From CBCXVS01 sp965178525 (lineage in GTDB: Bacteria; Tectomicrobia; Entotheonellia; Entotheonellales; Entotheonellaceae): DNA of 53,908 nt. A program made the position numbers and the translations under genes. Below are positions 17,507-26,322 of the stretch, in pieces; within the stretch, counting starts at the first letter, position 1, and the number at the start of each line of letters is the position of its first letter. Under the pieces are notes generated by a model. That model was not told the origin of the DNA. It did no database searches and was given only the letters and a program-made list of their open reading frames with translations. Location: the NCBI GenBank assembly GCA_965178525.1, contig CBCXVS010000009.1:1-53908 (forward strand). Direction: 5' to 3'.

Positions 17507-17534
17507 AGCTGATAGCTGTCAGCTGTCAGCTGAG
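17507..17534. repeat. Heptamer tandem repeat (AGCTGTC)n
   Basis: AGCTGAT, AGCTGTC, AGCTGTC, AGCTGAG, just upstream of the sigma-54 activator gene. The remainder of the 17065-17565 gap holds the inverted repeat and promoter element listed separately. Confidence 0.85.
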
Positions 17535-17565
17535 AACTAAAAGCTCCCCATCGAAACATACAGGT

Positions 17566-19176
17566 ATGGTGACTTCTTCTACACCCAACGACACACAACA
17601 ATGGCTCGTCCCCATCGCCCCGGAATTGCTCGTCTCCGTGCAGACGGACGAAGAGCCCATCATTGAAGCCGTCACGCCACAAGCCGCCGCCTGGGTTGGG
17701 GAAAATGCCGAGGCCCTCCTCGGGCACTCGCTCACCGACGTCTTCGGTGTTGTCCTGCCCGGTCTGGCCGCGGTCGTGGACCAGGTCTTTACGACTGGGA
17801 ATCCCGTGTGGGATTATCGCGTCACGTTTACGGATCAGGCCGGGATCGAGCGTACGGTCCTCATTCAAGCCGGGTTGCGGCCTGGCAAGCTGGGCCGTTG
17901 GGGCGCGCTTGTAGCGCTGCGGCTCGAGGAACTGCCAACGCGTCACGCACAGCGGCGCGCACCGCAGAATGGCCACATCGTCCACGGAATCATTGGCCAC
18001 TCCGACGCGTTACGCCAAATCTTTCGGAAAATCGCCATCTATGGCCCCACCGACGCGCCGGTGATCATTACCGGCGAAACGGGGACGGGGAAAGAACTCG
18101 CGGCTCGGGCCTTGCACGCGGCAAGTGGGCGGAAGCGTCAGCCCTTCGTGGCCGTGAATTGCGCCGCGCTGTCGGAAGAACTCCTGGAATCCGAACTCTT
18201 TGGGCACGAACGAGGGGCGTTCACCAGCGCCGTGCGCGCCCATCGGGGGCGGTTTGAACGGGCACATGAAGGCACGTTGTTTCTCGATGAGATCGGCGAG
18301 ATGCCCATGCGCTTGCAGGCCAAGCTGTTACGCGTCCTGGAGGAGGGCGCCATCGAACGCGTGGGTGGCGAACGTGAAGTATCGGTCGATGTGCGCCTGT
18401 TGAGCGCCACCAACGTGCCGCTGGAGCCGGCAGTGCAAGCGCGGGAGTTTCGGTTGGATCTCTATCATCGTATCGACGTGCTTCGGCTCCACATGCCGGC
18501 GTTACGCGAGCGGACTGACGACATCCCCCTTTTAGTGGACCATTTCCTGGAAAGCCTCAATACGACGTATCAGCGCCATATTCGGCGCCTCACGCCAGAT
18601 GCCATTGCCCTCTTGCAAAGCTACTCCTGGCCGGGAAATATCCGCGAGCTACGCAATGTCCTGGAGCGCGTCTACGTCGAGACCAGCGCCGATGTGATCG
18701 GCCACAGGGCCTTTGACGAGTGGGTGGAAGAGCGCTCACGCTTTTCTCCCGGCACGTGGGATTTGCAGGCACGGCAAACGGCGCGGGCGGAACGGCCCGT
18801 GCTGATCCCACCCTACGCCGGCGTGCCGCAGCCGTCGCAACGCCTATTGCCTTCGGGTCGCGATGCCGAGGTCATCGATGTCGTCCCGCATCATGTGGAG
18901 CCGTTCGCTCCGGCCCACGACGGGCGCCTCCCGATCGATGTCGTCCCGCCGCAAGCGCCGCCAGAACTGACGCGGGAACGCCTGGAACGCGCCTATCGGC
19001 AGGCCCGAGGCAATATTACTCAGGCGGCAAAACTGTTGGGTGTGCACAAAGCCACGCTCTATCGGCGCATGAAGGCACTCGGCGTCAGCCGTGAGGATCT
19101 CGAACTTCAGCACTCCGCCTCGCCTGACCTAGCCCCCTCAGATCACAAGCAGGAAGGGCCAGCCGATGAGCCGTGA
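17566..19176 (+). CDS. Sigma-54-dependent transcriptional activator (PAS-like sensor, AAA+, Fis-type HTH)
   Basis: 536 residues. The N-terminal 120 residues resemble a PAS-type sensor (EEPIIEAVTPQAAAWVGENA); there is no receiver domain. The AAA+ domain has Walker A GETGTGKE, Walker B TLFLDEIGEM, and the sigma-54 contact loop written GAFTSA instead of the usual GAFTGA. PGNIRELRN and a C-terminal Fis-type HTH (NITQAAKLLGVHKATLYRRM) follow. It activates RpoN promoters in response to an unknown signal. The downstream thioredoxin-like gene starts inside its 3' end, so the two are co-translated. Confidence 0.92.
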   Translation: MVTSSTPNDTQQWLVPIAPELLVSVQTDEEPIIEAVTPQAAAWVGENAEALLGHSLTDVFGVVLPGLAAVVDQVFTTGNPVWDYRVTFTDQAGIERTVLIQAGLRPGKLGRWGALVALRLEELPTRHAQRRAPQNGHIVHGIIGHSDALRQIFRKIAIYGPTDAPVIITGETGTGKELAARALHAASGRKRQPFVAVNCAALSEELLESELFGHERGAFTSAVRAHRGRFERAHEGTLFLDEIGEMPMRLQAKLLRVLEEGAIERVGGEREVSVDVRLLSATNVPLEPAVQAREFRLDLYHRIDVLRLHMPALRERTDDIPLLVDHFLESLNTTYQRHIRRLTPDAIALLQSYSWPGNIRELRNVLERVYVETSADVIGHRAFDEWVEERSRFSPGTWDLQARQTARAERPVLIPPYAGVPQPSQRLLPSGRDAEVIDVVPHHVEPFAPAHDGRLPIDVVPPQAPPELTRERLERAYRQARGNITQAAKLLGVHKATLYRRMKALGVSREDLELQHSASPDLAPSDHKQEGPADEP

Positions 19177-19465
19177 ACTCGATGACTTTTTGCGCGGCTA
19201 TGCCGATCTTGTACTGGTCAATTTCTGGCACGAAGGCTGCGAGGCGAGTCGGTACATGGAGCAACTCATCGGTAGCATCGAGCGCTTCAACGACATCCCC
19301 GTCCTGCGCCTGACACTGCCCGAACACCGGGACTGGGCGGGCGCGCATGGGATCTACGGAACGCCGGCTTTGATCGTCTACTATCGGCATCAGCCGCTCT
19401 TTCGCCTCATTGGCCGCGTGACCTCGCACGAATTGCTGCAACGCTTCTTGGATTTCGATTTGTAA
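19166..19465 (+). CDS. Thioredoxin-fold protein with monothiol CxxS site
   Basis: 99 residues. LVLVNFWHEGCEASRYMEQL is the thioredoxin beta-strand and active-site region, but the motif is C25-E-A-S28, so it keeps one catalytic thiol. The cis-proline loop is intact (YGTPALIVYY). CxxS thioredoxins trap mixed disulfides or isomerise rather than reduce. There is no signal peptide, so it is cytoplasmic. The ATG overlaps the activator gene by 11 bp. It may sense redox state for, or be controlled together with, the activator (inference). Confidence 0.75.
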   Translation: MSRELDDFLRGYADLVLVNFWHEGCEASRYMEQLIGSIERFNDIPVLRLTLPEHRDWAGAHGIYGTPALIVYYRHQPLFRLIGRVTSHELLQRFLDFDL

Positions 19466-19476
19466 AAAATTTCGGA

Positions 19477-20439
19477 ATGAGGCATGTCATTTTGCGATTC
19501 AAATCGGACATGAGACTTCCAGAATGCACCCTGATGACAATCGGCTTGCAGGTCGGCTTCCTGAGTCTCTGGCTCCTTGCGCTTGGCGGTTGCCAGGGAA
19601 TCGGCATCTCTCACCCCAGTTCGAGAGAGGAAGCCCGGCTAGCCACACGGACACCGATGGTGATCATTCCGGCAGGTTTCTTTCTTGTCGGAAGTACGCC
19701 TGAGGAACGGGAATACGGCTATCAACTCGATGAAACGCTCCATAAGAGTACCGCCGCCCGGCAGTATGGCTGGTTCGAGAAGGAAGTGAGCCAGCGCCGT
19801 GTTTCCCTCCCGGCGTACCGCATTGACCGGACGCCTGTGACGCAGGCGGCCTACCAACAGTTTGTCACGCGCACAGGCCACCGCGCTCCGTTTGTGACGC
19901 AAGCCGTCTGGGAAGGTTACGGGCTGATTCACGCGTATGACGCCGTGCAGAAATTTCTCTGGCGTGAGCAGCAGGCCCCATCCGGCCGCGAGCAGCATCC
20001 GGTGGTCCTGGTCAGCCAGGCGGATGCGGTCACCTACTGTACATGGCGCGGCCGGCAAGAAGGACGGACGTTGCGGCTGCCGACGGAAGCAGAATGGGAA
20101 AAGGCGGCGCGTGGTGCCGACGGACGTTACTTTCCCTGGGGCAACCCGTTTCAGGCGACCCATCTCAATAGCTATGATAAAGGTCCTTTCGACACGGCGC
20201 CGGTTGGGCAATATCCCCAGGGGCAAAGCCCGTATGGTGTCTTCGATATGGCCGGACAGGTGTTCGAATGGACCGCGACGCTGTGGCAGGCCAACGCACA
20301 GCGATACGTCGTCAAGGGGGGGTCGTGGAACGACTTGCCCGGTGTCACCCGGGCGGCGGCGCGGCATGGACGTCCGGCAGATTTGAAGCATATTCTGGTC
20401 GGATTCCGTTGTGCCGGGCCAGTCGGGGCTGAGGACTGA
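19477..20439 (+). CDS. FGE/SUMF1-fold (formylglycine-generating enzyme-like) lipoprotein
   Basis: 320 residues. An N-terminal hydrophobic segment with lipobox (LWLLALGGC) implies export and lipidation. The rest is a SUMF1/FGE-type fold: MVIIPAGFFLVGSTPEE, YRIDRTPVTQAAYQQF, RLPTEAEWEKAARGADGRYFPWG, FDMAGQVFEWT, VVKGGSWND and LVGFRCAG. It lacks the cysteine pair of true formylglycine-generating enzymes, so it is more likely a binding or structural member. Starts at 19477, 19510 and 19534 are possible. It lies 11 bp after the thioredoxin-like gene. Confidence 0.85.
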   Translation: MRHVILRFKSDMRLPECTLMTIGLQVGFLSLWLLALGGCQGIGISHPSSREEARLATRTPMVIIPAGFFLVGSTPEEREYGYQLDETLHKSTAARQYGWFEKEVSQRRVSLPAYRIDRTPVTQAAYQQFVTRTGHRAPFVTQAVWEGYGLIHAYDAVQKFLWREQQAPSGREQHPVVLVSQADAVTYCTWRGRQEGRTLRLPTEAEWEKAARGADGRYFPWGNPFQATHLNSYDKGPFDTAPVGQYPQGQSPYGVFDMAGQVFEWTATLWQANAQRYVVKGGSWNDLPGVTRAAARHGRPADLKHILVGFRCAGPVGAED

Positions 20440-20448
20440 TCTTCCTCC

Positions 20449-20480
20449 AATCCGCAATCCGCAATCCGCAATCCGCAATT
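20449..20480. repeat. Heptamer tandem repeat (AATCCGC)4
   Basis: Four perfect AATCCGC units between the convergent FGE-like and cytochrome genes, abutting the cytochrome stop codon. Reverse complement of the GATTGCG-type unit. Confidence 0.9.
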
Positions 20481-21748
20481 TAGCCCTCGGTATTCGCCAG
20501 GGGGATGGTGCGCTCGAAGACCGTGAACGGAGACGATTCCGCATCACGCAAGGCTTTCTGGAGTTGGGCCTGTCCCTTGCCGCCGCCGTTTTGTAGCACG
20601 GCCTCGAAAAATTTGCGGTAGAAATGGTCCGGATGCACCACAAGGCGAACGCGTAGCGTTTCCGCTCCTTTCGGAATCACCTGGTCATACGTCACCGCAT
20701 GGGACGCGTGTGGCGGAATGCGCGTATCGTAGACTTCCTTCGACAAGTCCATCGTCACCTCACGTCCAATGACAGCACGCCCAATGACCGTTTGTTGAGG
20801 CGTTACATCGATCGGTTGCTCTTGCGCGTTGAGCAAGTGCGCCTGGATAAAAATCTTCGGCGTGACATAGGTCGGCAGGTAATGGCCGGCCCCGGAATTG
20901 GTGATGGTGATCGTGGTGCGTATGCGGTCGCCGGCGCTGTAGGATGTCGCGTCCGGCGTCACGGTGACGGTCATGGCTTGTTTTACCATGTCGGGATCGT
21001 GGATCCCGCGCCAGAGATGGCGTCGGTCAGGCATATGGCAGCTTTGACAGTGCGTTCCTGCCGCGGCATAGCGGCTCTGCCGCCATTCCTCATAGGTGTT
21101 CTCCAGCAGCTTGCCGTTGAGGGCAAACGCATCCGGCTCGAATTGGTGGCATGGTTTGCAAAAGGCGGATTGCTCATAGGCTTTGCTGACCGTAAATCCG
21201 CCGTGCGGCAGTTTCGTGCCGGGCGGCAAGGGCGGCAGCTCAGGGCGTCTCGGTGGACCAAAGTGCTGGTGTTGACGCACGTGACAACCCGCACAGAGCA
21301 GACCGGCTTGTTGCAAGGCGGCATCGAACGCCGGATTGGGACGATACGTCCCAGCCTGCTCGATAAAGGGCAACTGTTCACGCAAGGGCGTGTGGCAGGT
21401 GGCGCAAATGGTGTAAGTCGCCGGATCGGATTGTTCCATGTCGAGGACTTGGCCATACCATCCGGGGCTCACCGCGCGGCTGTGGAGCGTCGTCTTCCAG
21501 TCCTGATATTGCTGCGGGTGACACACGCCGCAATCCTTCGGGTGTAGCGAGGCTTCCAACGGCGAGTAGCTCTTGGGGGGAGGCCCCTGGAGCGGCACGG
21601 GTAATTGCCAGTGCCGCTCCAGGAATGCAGATACCGTGTCATTACTTGCGCTGGCATCAGCAGGTTGTTGACGGCACGAGGTCATGAAACAGAGACTGGC
21701 GATAGCCAACGTCACGAGCAAAATCCGCCACCCTGATAGGTCTTGCAT
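20480..21748 (-). CDS. Multiheme c-type cytochrome lipoprotein (five CxxCH)
   Basis: About 422 residues. A signal peptide with lipobox (LCFMTSC) is followed by five c-heme motifs: CGVCH, CATCH, CAGCH, CKPCH and CQSCH, all in the N-terminal two-thirds, similar to cytochrome c554-type domains. The C-terminal 150 residues look like a beta-sandwich (YSAGDRIRTTITITNSGAGH). It is likely a periplasmic or outer-membrane electron carrier. No oxidoreductase partner is adjacent. GTG at 21751 or ATG at 21748 may start it; neither has a clear ribosome binding site. Confidence 0.88.
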   Translation of the reverse strand: MQDLSGWRILLVTLAIASLCFMTSCRQQPADASASNDTVSAFLERHWQLPVPLQGPPPKSYSPLEASLHPKDCGVCHPQQYQDWKTTLHSRAVSPGWYGQVLDMEQSDPATYTICATCHTPLREQLPFIEQAGTYRPNPAFDAALQQAGLLCAGCHVRQHQHFGPPRRPELPPLPPGTKLPHGGFTVSKAYEQSAFCKPCHQFEPDAFALNGKLLENTYEEWRQSRYAAAGTHCQSCHMPDRRHLWRGIHDPDMVKQAMTVTVTPDATSYSAGDRIRTTITITNSGAGHYLPTYVTPKIFIQAHLLNAQEQPIDVTPQQTVIGRAVIGREVTMDLSKEVYDTRIPPHASHAVTYDQVIPKGAETLRVRLVVHPDHFYRKFFEAVLQNGGGKGQAQLQKALRDAESSPFTVFERTIPLANTEG

Positions 21749-21849
21749 CACGCCAGTCTCTATGGGAATCAGCGACGCTGGTAGCGTCCCTCTCCCTATG
21801 CATCGGCCAAGGAAAGGGACGCTCCCTACAAACCTCTAAACGCTGACGA

Positions 21850-22089
21850 CTAATTAGATTTGCACGGGTTGGCCTTGCACGGGTTGGCCTTGCACGGGTT
21901 GGCCTTGCACGGGTTGGCCTTGCACGGGTTGGCCTTGCACGGGTTGGCCATTTCCTTGGCTTTGTCCTTCGCCTTCTCCATCATCTTGTCCTTCGCCTTT
22001 TCGTGGTGCGCGGCATCAGCCGTGACCACCGGCATGGCGAAGGCGACAACCAGTGCGACAACCGCAACTAGTGCTAGTAAACGACGCAT
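21850..22089 (-). CDS. Small secreted Cys-rich repeat protein (NPCKA repeats)
   Basis: 79 residues from the ATG at 22089, chosen for its AAGGAG site. A signal peptide (LLALVAVVALVVAFAMPVVT) precedes a Lys/Glu/Met helix (EKAKDKMMEKAKDKAKE). The tail has five NPCKA repeats and a final NPCKSN, so six regularly spaced cysteines. The spacing suggests periplasmic metal or thiol chemistry, but that is inference. It is the first gene upstream of the cytochrome (about 100 bp, same direction). The DNA is a perfect 15-bp tandem repeat, so copy number may vary between strains. Confidence 0.8.
   Translation of the reverse strand: MRRLLALVAVVALVVAFAMPVVTADAAHHEKAKDKMMEKAKDKAKEMANPCKANPCKANPCKANPCKANPCKANPCKSN
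21860..21949. repeat. 15-bp in-frame tandem repeat, six copies
   Basis: Six contiguous copies of TTGCACGGGTTGGCC on the plus strand, encoding the NPCKA repeats on the minus strand. The copies look identical at DNA level, implying recent expansion or homogenisation. Confidence 0.93.
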
Positions 22090-22498
22090 ACGATTCTCCT
22101 TCCACAGAATATGGATAGTTAGAGCAGCACATAACGTGCTCCCGCAATCATGGTCAGGGCACATTCCCTGGCCATACAGAGTGAGGAACAACATCGACCA
22201 TATCTTTATTCCGTCACCCTGAACGGAAGTGATACTGTACCATACCTGTCATCGGACCGTCTATGGGTATTTTTGGGATAATTGCGCATCCTACTGTCAT
22301 CCTATTGATCTCCCGCCCACCATCGCGTATAGAGTAGGCGTTTTTCCCGCTTGTTCACGGTCAAGAATTTTGCTAGAGTGCGCCTCGGCGTGCACACCTG
22401 AACGCGTCATCCTTCTCAGCCATGATGGCACAGCAGGTATTACATCATTATGCACAACGGTGTCACACCCGCAGGGAGCGTTGGCTCGGAGGAGCACC

Positions 22499-22978
22499 AT
22501 GAGCATCACCACTGTCGTCAACGGACAGACCTATGAGAATGACGTCGAACCCCGCATGCTGCTGGTGCATTATTTGCGTGACGTCTTGCGCTTGACCGGC
22601 ACCCATATCGGGTGTGAAACTAGCCTGTGCGGCGCCTGTACCGTGCTTGTGAATGGGGCAGCCGTGAAAGCCTGCACCATGCTCGCGGTGCAGGCGGATG
22701 GAGCCGAGATGACGACGATCGAAGGGCTTGCCAAAGATGGCGCCCTGGATCCGATCCAGGAGGGCTTTTGGGAGGAACACGGCCTACAATGTGGCTTCTG
22801 TACGCCCGGCATGATTATGGCCAGCTACCAGCTTCTGCAACGCAATAGCGCGCCAACGGATAACGAGATTCGCCATGCTTTGGAAGGCAATTTGTGCCGG
22901 TGCACCGGCTATCAGCATATCGTCAATGCCGTCCAATATGCCGCCAACAAAATGCGTCAGGCCGCCAGAACCGCCTAA
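22499..22978 (+). CDS. coxS: CO dehydrogenase/xanthine oxidase-family small subunit, 2Fe-2S protein
   Basis: 159 residues from the ATG at 22499 (GGAGGAG just upstream). Two 2Fe-2S clusters are expected. The N-terminal ferredoxin-type motif has Cys residues in GCETSLCGACTV plus a later Cys. The C-terminal helical motif has CGFCTPGM and CRCTGYQ. This subunit passes electrons from a molybdenum subunit to FAD. coxM follows after 66 bp, but no molybdenum large subunit is in the window. The substrate could be CO, a purine or an aldehyde; the small subunit does not tell. Confidence 0.92.
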   Translation: MSITTVVNGQTYENDVEPRMLLVHYLRDVLRLTGTHIGCETSLCGACTVLVNGAAVKACTMLAVQADGAEMTTIEGLAKDGALDPIQEGFWEEHGLQCGFCTPGMIMASYQLLQRNSAPTDNEIRHALEGNLCRCTGYQHIVNAVQYAANKMRQAARTA

Positions 22979-23044
22979 ATCTGCACGTCACATGCGGCGA
23001 CGAGCGGTTTTTGCCCACCATACAGCGCCAGGAGGAGAACACGC

Positions 23045-23914
23045 ATGATTCCCAGTGCCTTTGACTATTTGCGGCCTACCAGCCTGACGGAGGCGACCCG
23101 CCTGTTAGCATCGCACGGCGAGGATGCCAAGATCCTCGCCGGCGGGCACAGCCTCCTACCCATGATGAAGCTGCGTCTGGCGACGCCCAGTGTCATCATT
23201 GACATCGGGCGATTGGGCGAGTTACGCGGCATTCACGAAGAGGCAGGGACCATCGTTCTGGGGGCGAATACCACGCATTACGACGCGGAAAGCTCGACGC
23301 TCCTGCGGCAGCGCTGCCCGCTGCTGGCCGAAACCGCGGCAGCGATTGGGGACGTGCAGGTCCGCAATGCCGGCACCATCGGCGGCAGTCTGGCCCACGC
23401 CGATCCGGCCGCGGACTGGCCGGCAGCGATCCTCGCGCTCGATGCGCAGATTACCCTGGTCAGTAGCGCTGGCGCCCGTACGCTCAGTGCAGACGATTTC
23501 TTCGTCGACTTTCTCACGACGGCCATGGATAGCAATGAAATTTTGACCGAAATCCGTGTCCCCGCCAATCCGCCGCGCACCGGCAGCGCCTATCTCAAAG
23601 TGGCGCAACCCGCCTCCGGCTTTGCTCTGACAGGGGTTGCAGCGCAGGTCATACTGGAGACGAACAACACGATCGAGCACGTGGCCGTTGGGGTTACGGG
23701 TGTCGATAGCAAAGCCTACCGCGCCAGCGCCACGGAATCCGCCCTGCAAGGGCAAGCGGCAACCGACGAGGCGATTGGGCAGGCGGCTGAGCGGGCCGCA
23801 GATGGCGCGGAGGGGCTCGACGATATTCATGCGTCGCCGGACTACCGGACGCATCTGGCACGGGTCTATGCCAAACGCGCCCTCCTCAGCGCCGTGGCCC
23901 GTGCCCAGGGTTAA
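23045..23914 (+). CDS. coxM: CO dehydrogenase/xanthine oxidase-family FAD-binding medium subunit
   Basis: 289 residues. FAD-binding motifs AGGHSLLPMMKLRLATP and TIGGSLAHADPAADWPA are typical of CoxM/CutM-type subunits. Length matches the family. A strong ribosome binding site (AGGAGGAG) precedes the ATG. It forms a two-gene unit with coxS in the order S-M. The usual next gene, coxL, is absent; an unrelated TonB receptor follows 299 bp later. Confidence 0.92.
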   Translation: MIPSAFDYLRPTSLTEATRLLASHGEDAKILAGGHSLLPMMKLRLATPSVIIDIGRLGELRGIHEEAGTIVLGANTTHYDAESSTLLRQRCPLLAETAAAIGDVQVRNAGTIGGSLAHADPAADWPAAILALDAQITLVSSAGARTLSADDFFVDFLTTAMDSNEILTEIRVPANPPRTGSAYLKVAQPASGFALTGVAAQVILETNNTIEHVAVGVTGVDSKAYRASATESALQGQAATDEAIGQAAERAADGAEGLDDIHASPDYRTHLARVYAKRALLSAVARAQG

Positions 23915-23930
23915 GGGCTGCGCACCGCAA

Positions 23931-24006
23931 TAGTAGTGGCTAGTGGTTAGTGATGAGGGGTTGGTTAGAAGTCGTGGGCTCTCCACTCCCCACTCCCCAC
24001 TCTTCC
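23931..24006. repeat. Degenerate heptamer repeats (TAGTGGY and CCACTCC)
   Basis: TAGTGGCTAGTGGTTAGTG at 23934-23952, then CCACTCC units at 23983-24003. Two more 7-bp families in the coxM/TonB gap. I see nothing else definite in 23915-24213. Confidence 0.7.
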
Positions 24007-24213
24007 TTCCCAGGCATGGAACTTGCACTCCTAACATATTGAACCTATCACGCGTCGCGTCTGTGCATGATGTTTGCGCGTCCGCAGCGCGTGTGGATGG
24101 CTGAGCACGCCCTCATCAATGACGTTGTCCGTCGTAGTTTTGACAATCTACGCAGGCATTCCCGCACAACTTGAACGTCTCGACCCGCGGCAGTCGATTA
24201 GGAGGCGCATACC

Positions 24214-26301
24214 ATGCACAGAACTTCCGCCGGGAGCATGCCCATCCCGGCCGACAGCCAGCGGCATATCGCCATCATGGCTCTTGGACTCTTCCTGATG
24301 ACAGCCATGCCGGGTCGCTGTTGGCCAAGCGACGCCCGCCCAGGGGATACGTCCCAAACGGATTTGACCCAGTTGAGCCTTGAAGAACTGATGAATATCG
24401 AGGTGACCTCCGTGGCGAAAAAGCCCCAGAGGTTGGCCGCTGCCGCTGCCGCCATTTTTGTGATTACACACGAAGACATCCGGCGCTCCGGCGCCACGAG
24501 CCTGCCCGAAGCCTTGCGCATGGTCCCTGGTCTACAAGTCGCCCGTATCGATGCCAATAAATGGGCCATCACGGCCCGCGGCTTCAATGGCCGCTTCGCC
24601 AATAAATTATTGGTCCTCATTGATGGCCGCAGTGTCTACACCCCCTCCTTCTCCGGCGTCTATTGGGAAGTGCAGGACACGCTGTTGGAAGACGTCGAAC
24701 GTATCGAGGTCATTCGAGGGCCTGGCGCCACGCTGTGGGGGGCGAATGCCGTCAATGGCATCATCAACATTATGACCAAGCATGCGCAGGACACCCAAGG
24801 CGGTCTCATCACCGCGGGTGGCGGGACGGAGGAGCGCGGCTTTGGCGGCGTACGCTACGGCACGACCCTCGGAGAGGACGCCCATGTCCGGCTGTATGTC
24901 AAGTATTTCAACCGGGATGACTTCGTCGACACCTCCGGCAACAACACGGATGATGCTTGGCACATGCTACGTGGCGGCTTTCGCCTGGATTGGCAGGTAT
25001 TGGATCGCCATGCCCTCACCGTACAAGGCGATCTTTACGGCGGCGATGCAAGCCAGAACTTGACCTTGCCAACCTTGACGCCACCGTTTGTGATGTTGAT
25101 CGATGACGATATCGACCTGTTGGGCGGCAACGTGTTGACGCGATGGCAGCATACCGTGGCGGCCTCATCTGAGCTGACCTTGCAACTCTACTACGATAGG
25201 ACGGAGCGGGAGGAAAAGGCGATCTTTCGGGAGACACGTGATACGATTGACCTCGATTTTCAACACCGATTTGCCCTTGGGCAACGGCAGGAGATTGTGT
25301 GGGGACTGGGCTACCGCTATACGCATGACCACATTTCAGAAAGTTTTTTCCTCGCGATTGATCCGGACAGCCGAGGCGACAATCTGTTCAGCGCCTTTGT
25401 TCAGGATGAGATCACGCTCGTGCCGGATCGGTTACGTCTCACACTCGGCTCGAAATTTGAGCATAACGATCACACCGGATTCGAGTTCCAACCGAATGCC
25501 CGGTTCCTGTGGACCCCTCACGCGCGGCACGCGGTCTGGGCGGCGGTTTCACGCGCCGTCAGGACCCCATCCCGTGCGGAAGATGACGTGCGGTTCAATT
25601 TTGCGGTCCTCCCGCCGAATACGCCCCTGCGAAACCCCTCTGCCCTTCCCGCAGTCGTCACCGTTGAGGGCAACCGGGATTTTGATTCCGAAGTTATGCT
25701 GGCGTACGAACTCGGTTATCGTGTCCGCCCGCTCGAACGGCTATCGTTGGACATCGCCGCCTTTTTCACGGATTACGACAATCTGCGAACGGGTGAACCC
25801 GGTTCGCCCGTTTTCAGCACCTCGCCGCTTCCGCCGCATCTTGTCTTGCCCAATGTCTTGCAGAATAGGATGCACGGCGAGTCCCATGGCGTGGAAGTCG
25901 CGGTCGATTGGCGACCGATGGACTGGTGGCGCTTGCACCTCGCGTATACGTATTTGCAACTTCACCTCCGGATCGACCGTGACAGTCAGAACCCGACAGC
26001 GGAAGAGGCGGCAGGGCAAAGCCCGCATCACCAGGTCTCATTCCGATCCGCCATGAGCTTGCCCTGGGACCTGGAATTTGACGTGTGGCTGCGTTATATC
26101 GACGAGCTGCCCACACTCGACGTTGATCGCTATGTGACACTGGATCTGCGCCTGGCATGGAAACCGGTCAAGCGGCTGGAACTCGCGCTCGTTGGGCAAA
26201 ATCTTCTCGAAGGCCGTCATCTTGAGTTTCGCCAAGAGCTTTTTCCTGTGCCCACGGCGGTCCAGCGAAGCGTCTATGGGAAGATCACCTGGCAGTTCTG
26301 A
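24214..26301 (+). CDS. TonB-dependent outer-membrane receptor
   Basis: 695 residues with a signal peptide and a short conserved N-terminal box (LSLEELMNIEVTSVAKKPQ). The plug domain has ATSLPEALRMVPGLQVARID, ITARGFNGRFANKLLVLIDG, VERIEVIRGPGATLWG and ANAVNGIINIMTK. A beta-barrel ending in aromatic Phe (YGKITWQF) follows. It imports siderophores, cobalamin or other scarce ligands with TonB energy; the ligand is unknown. GGAGG lies 8 nt before the ATG. YfiR follows 21 bp after the stop, so receptor, YfiR and hybrid kinase look like one operon. Confidence 0.93.
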   Translation: MHRTSAGSMPIPADSQRHIAIMALGLFLMTAMPGRCWPSDARPGDTSQTDLTQLSLEELMNIEVTSVAKKPQRLAAAAAAIFVITHEDIRRSGATSLPEALRMVPGLQVARIDANKWAITARGFNGRFANKLLVLIDGRSVYTPSFSGVYWEVQDTLLEDVERIEVIRGPGATLWGANAVNGIINIMTKHAQDTQGGLITAGGGTEERGFGGVRYGTTLGEDAHVRLYVKYFNRDDFVDTSGNNTDDAWHMLRGGFRLDWQVLDRHALTVQGDLYGGDASQNLTLPTLTPPFVMLIDDDIDLLGGNVLTRWQHTVAASSELTLQLYYDRTEREEKAIFRETRDTIDLDFQHRFALGQRQEIVWGLGYRYTHDHISESFFLAIDPDSRGDNLFSAFVQDEITLVPDRLRLTLGSKFEHNDHTGFEFQPNARFLWTPHARHAVWAAVSRAVRTPSRAEDDVRFNFAVLPPNTPLRNPSALPAVVTVEGNRDFDSEVMLAYELGYRVRPLERLSLDIAAFFTDYDNLRTGEPGSPVFSTSPLPPHLVLPNVLQNRMHGESHGVEVAVDWRPMDWWRLHLAYTYLQLHLRIDRDSQNPTAEEAAGQSPHHQVSFRSAMSLPWDLEFDVWLRYIDELPTLDVDRYVTLDLRLAWKPVKRLELALVGQNLLEGRHLEFRQELFPVPTAVQRSVYGKITWQF

Positions 26302-26322
26302 AGCGGGAAATGGAACGGACAC

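Noticed and set aside
19477..20439. True formylglycine-generating enzyme activating a sulfatase
   Set aside because: The catalytic cysteine pair is not present and no sulfatase is nearby.
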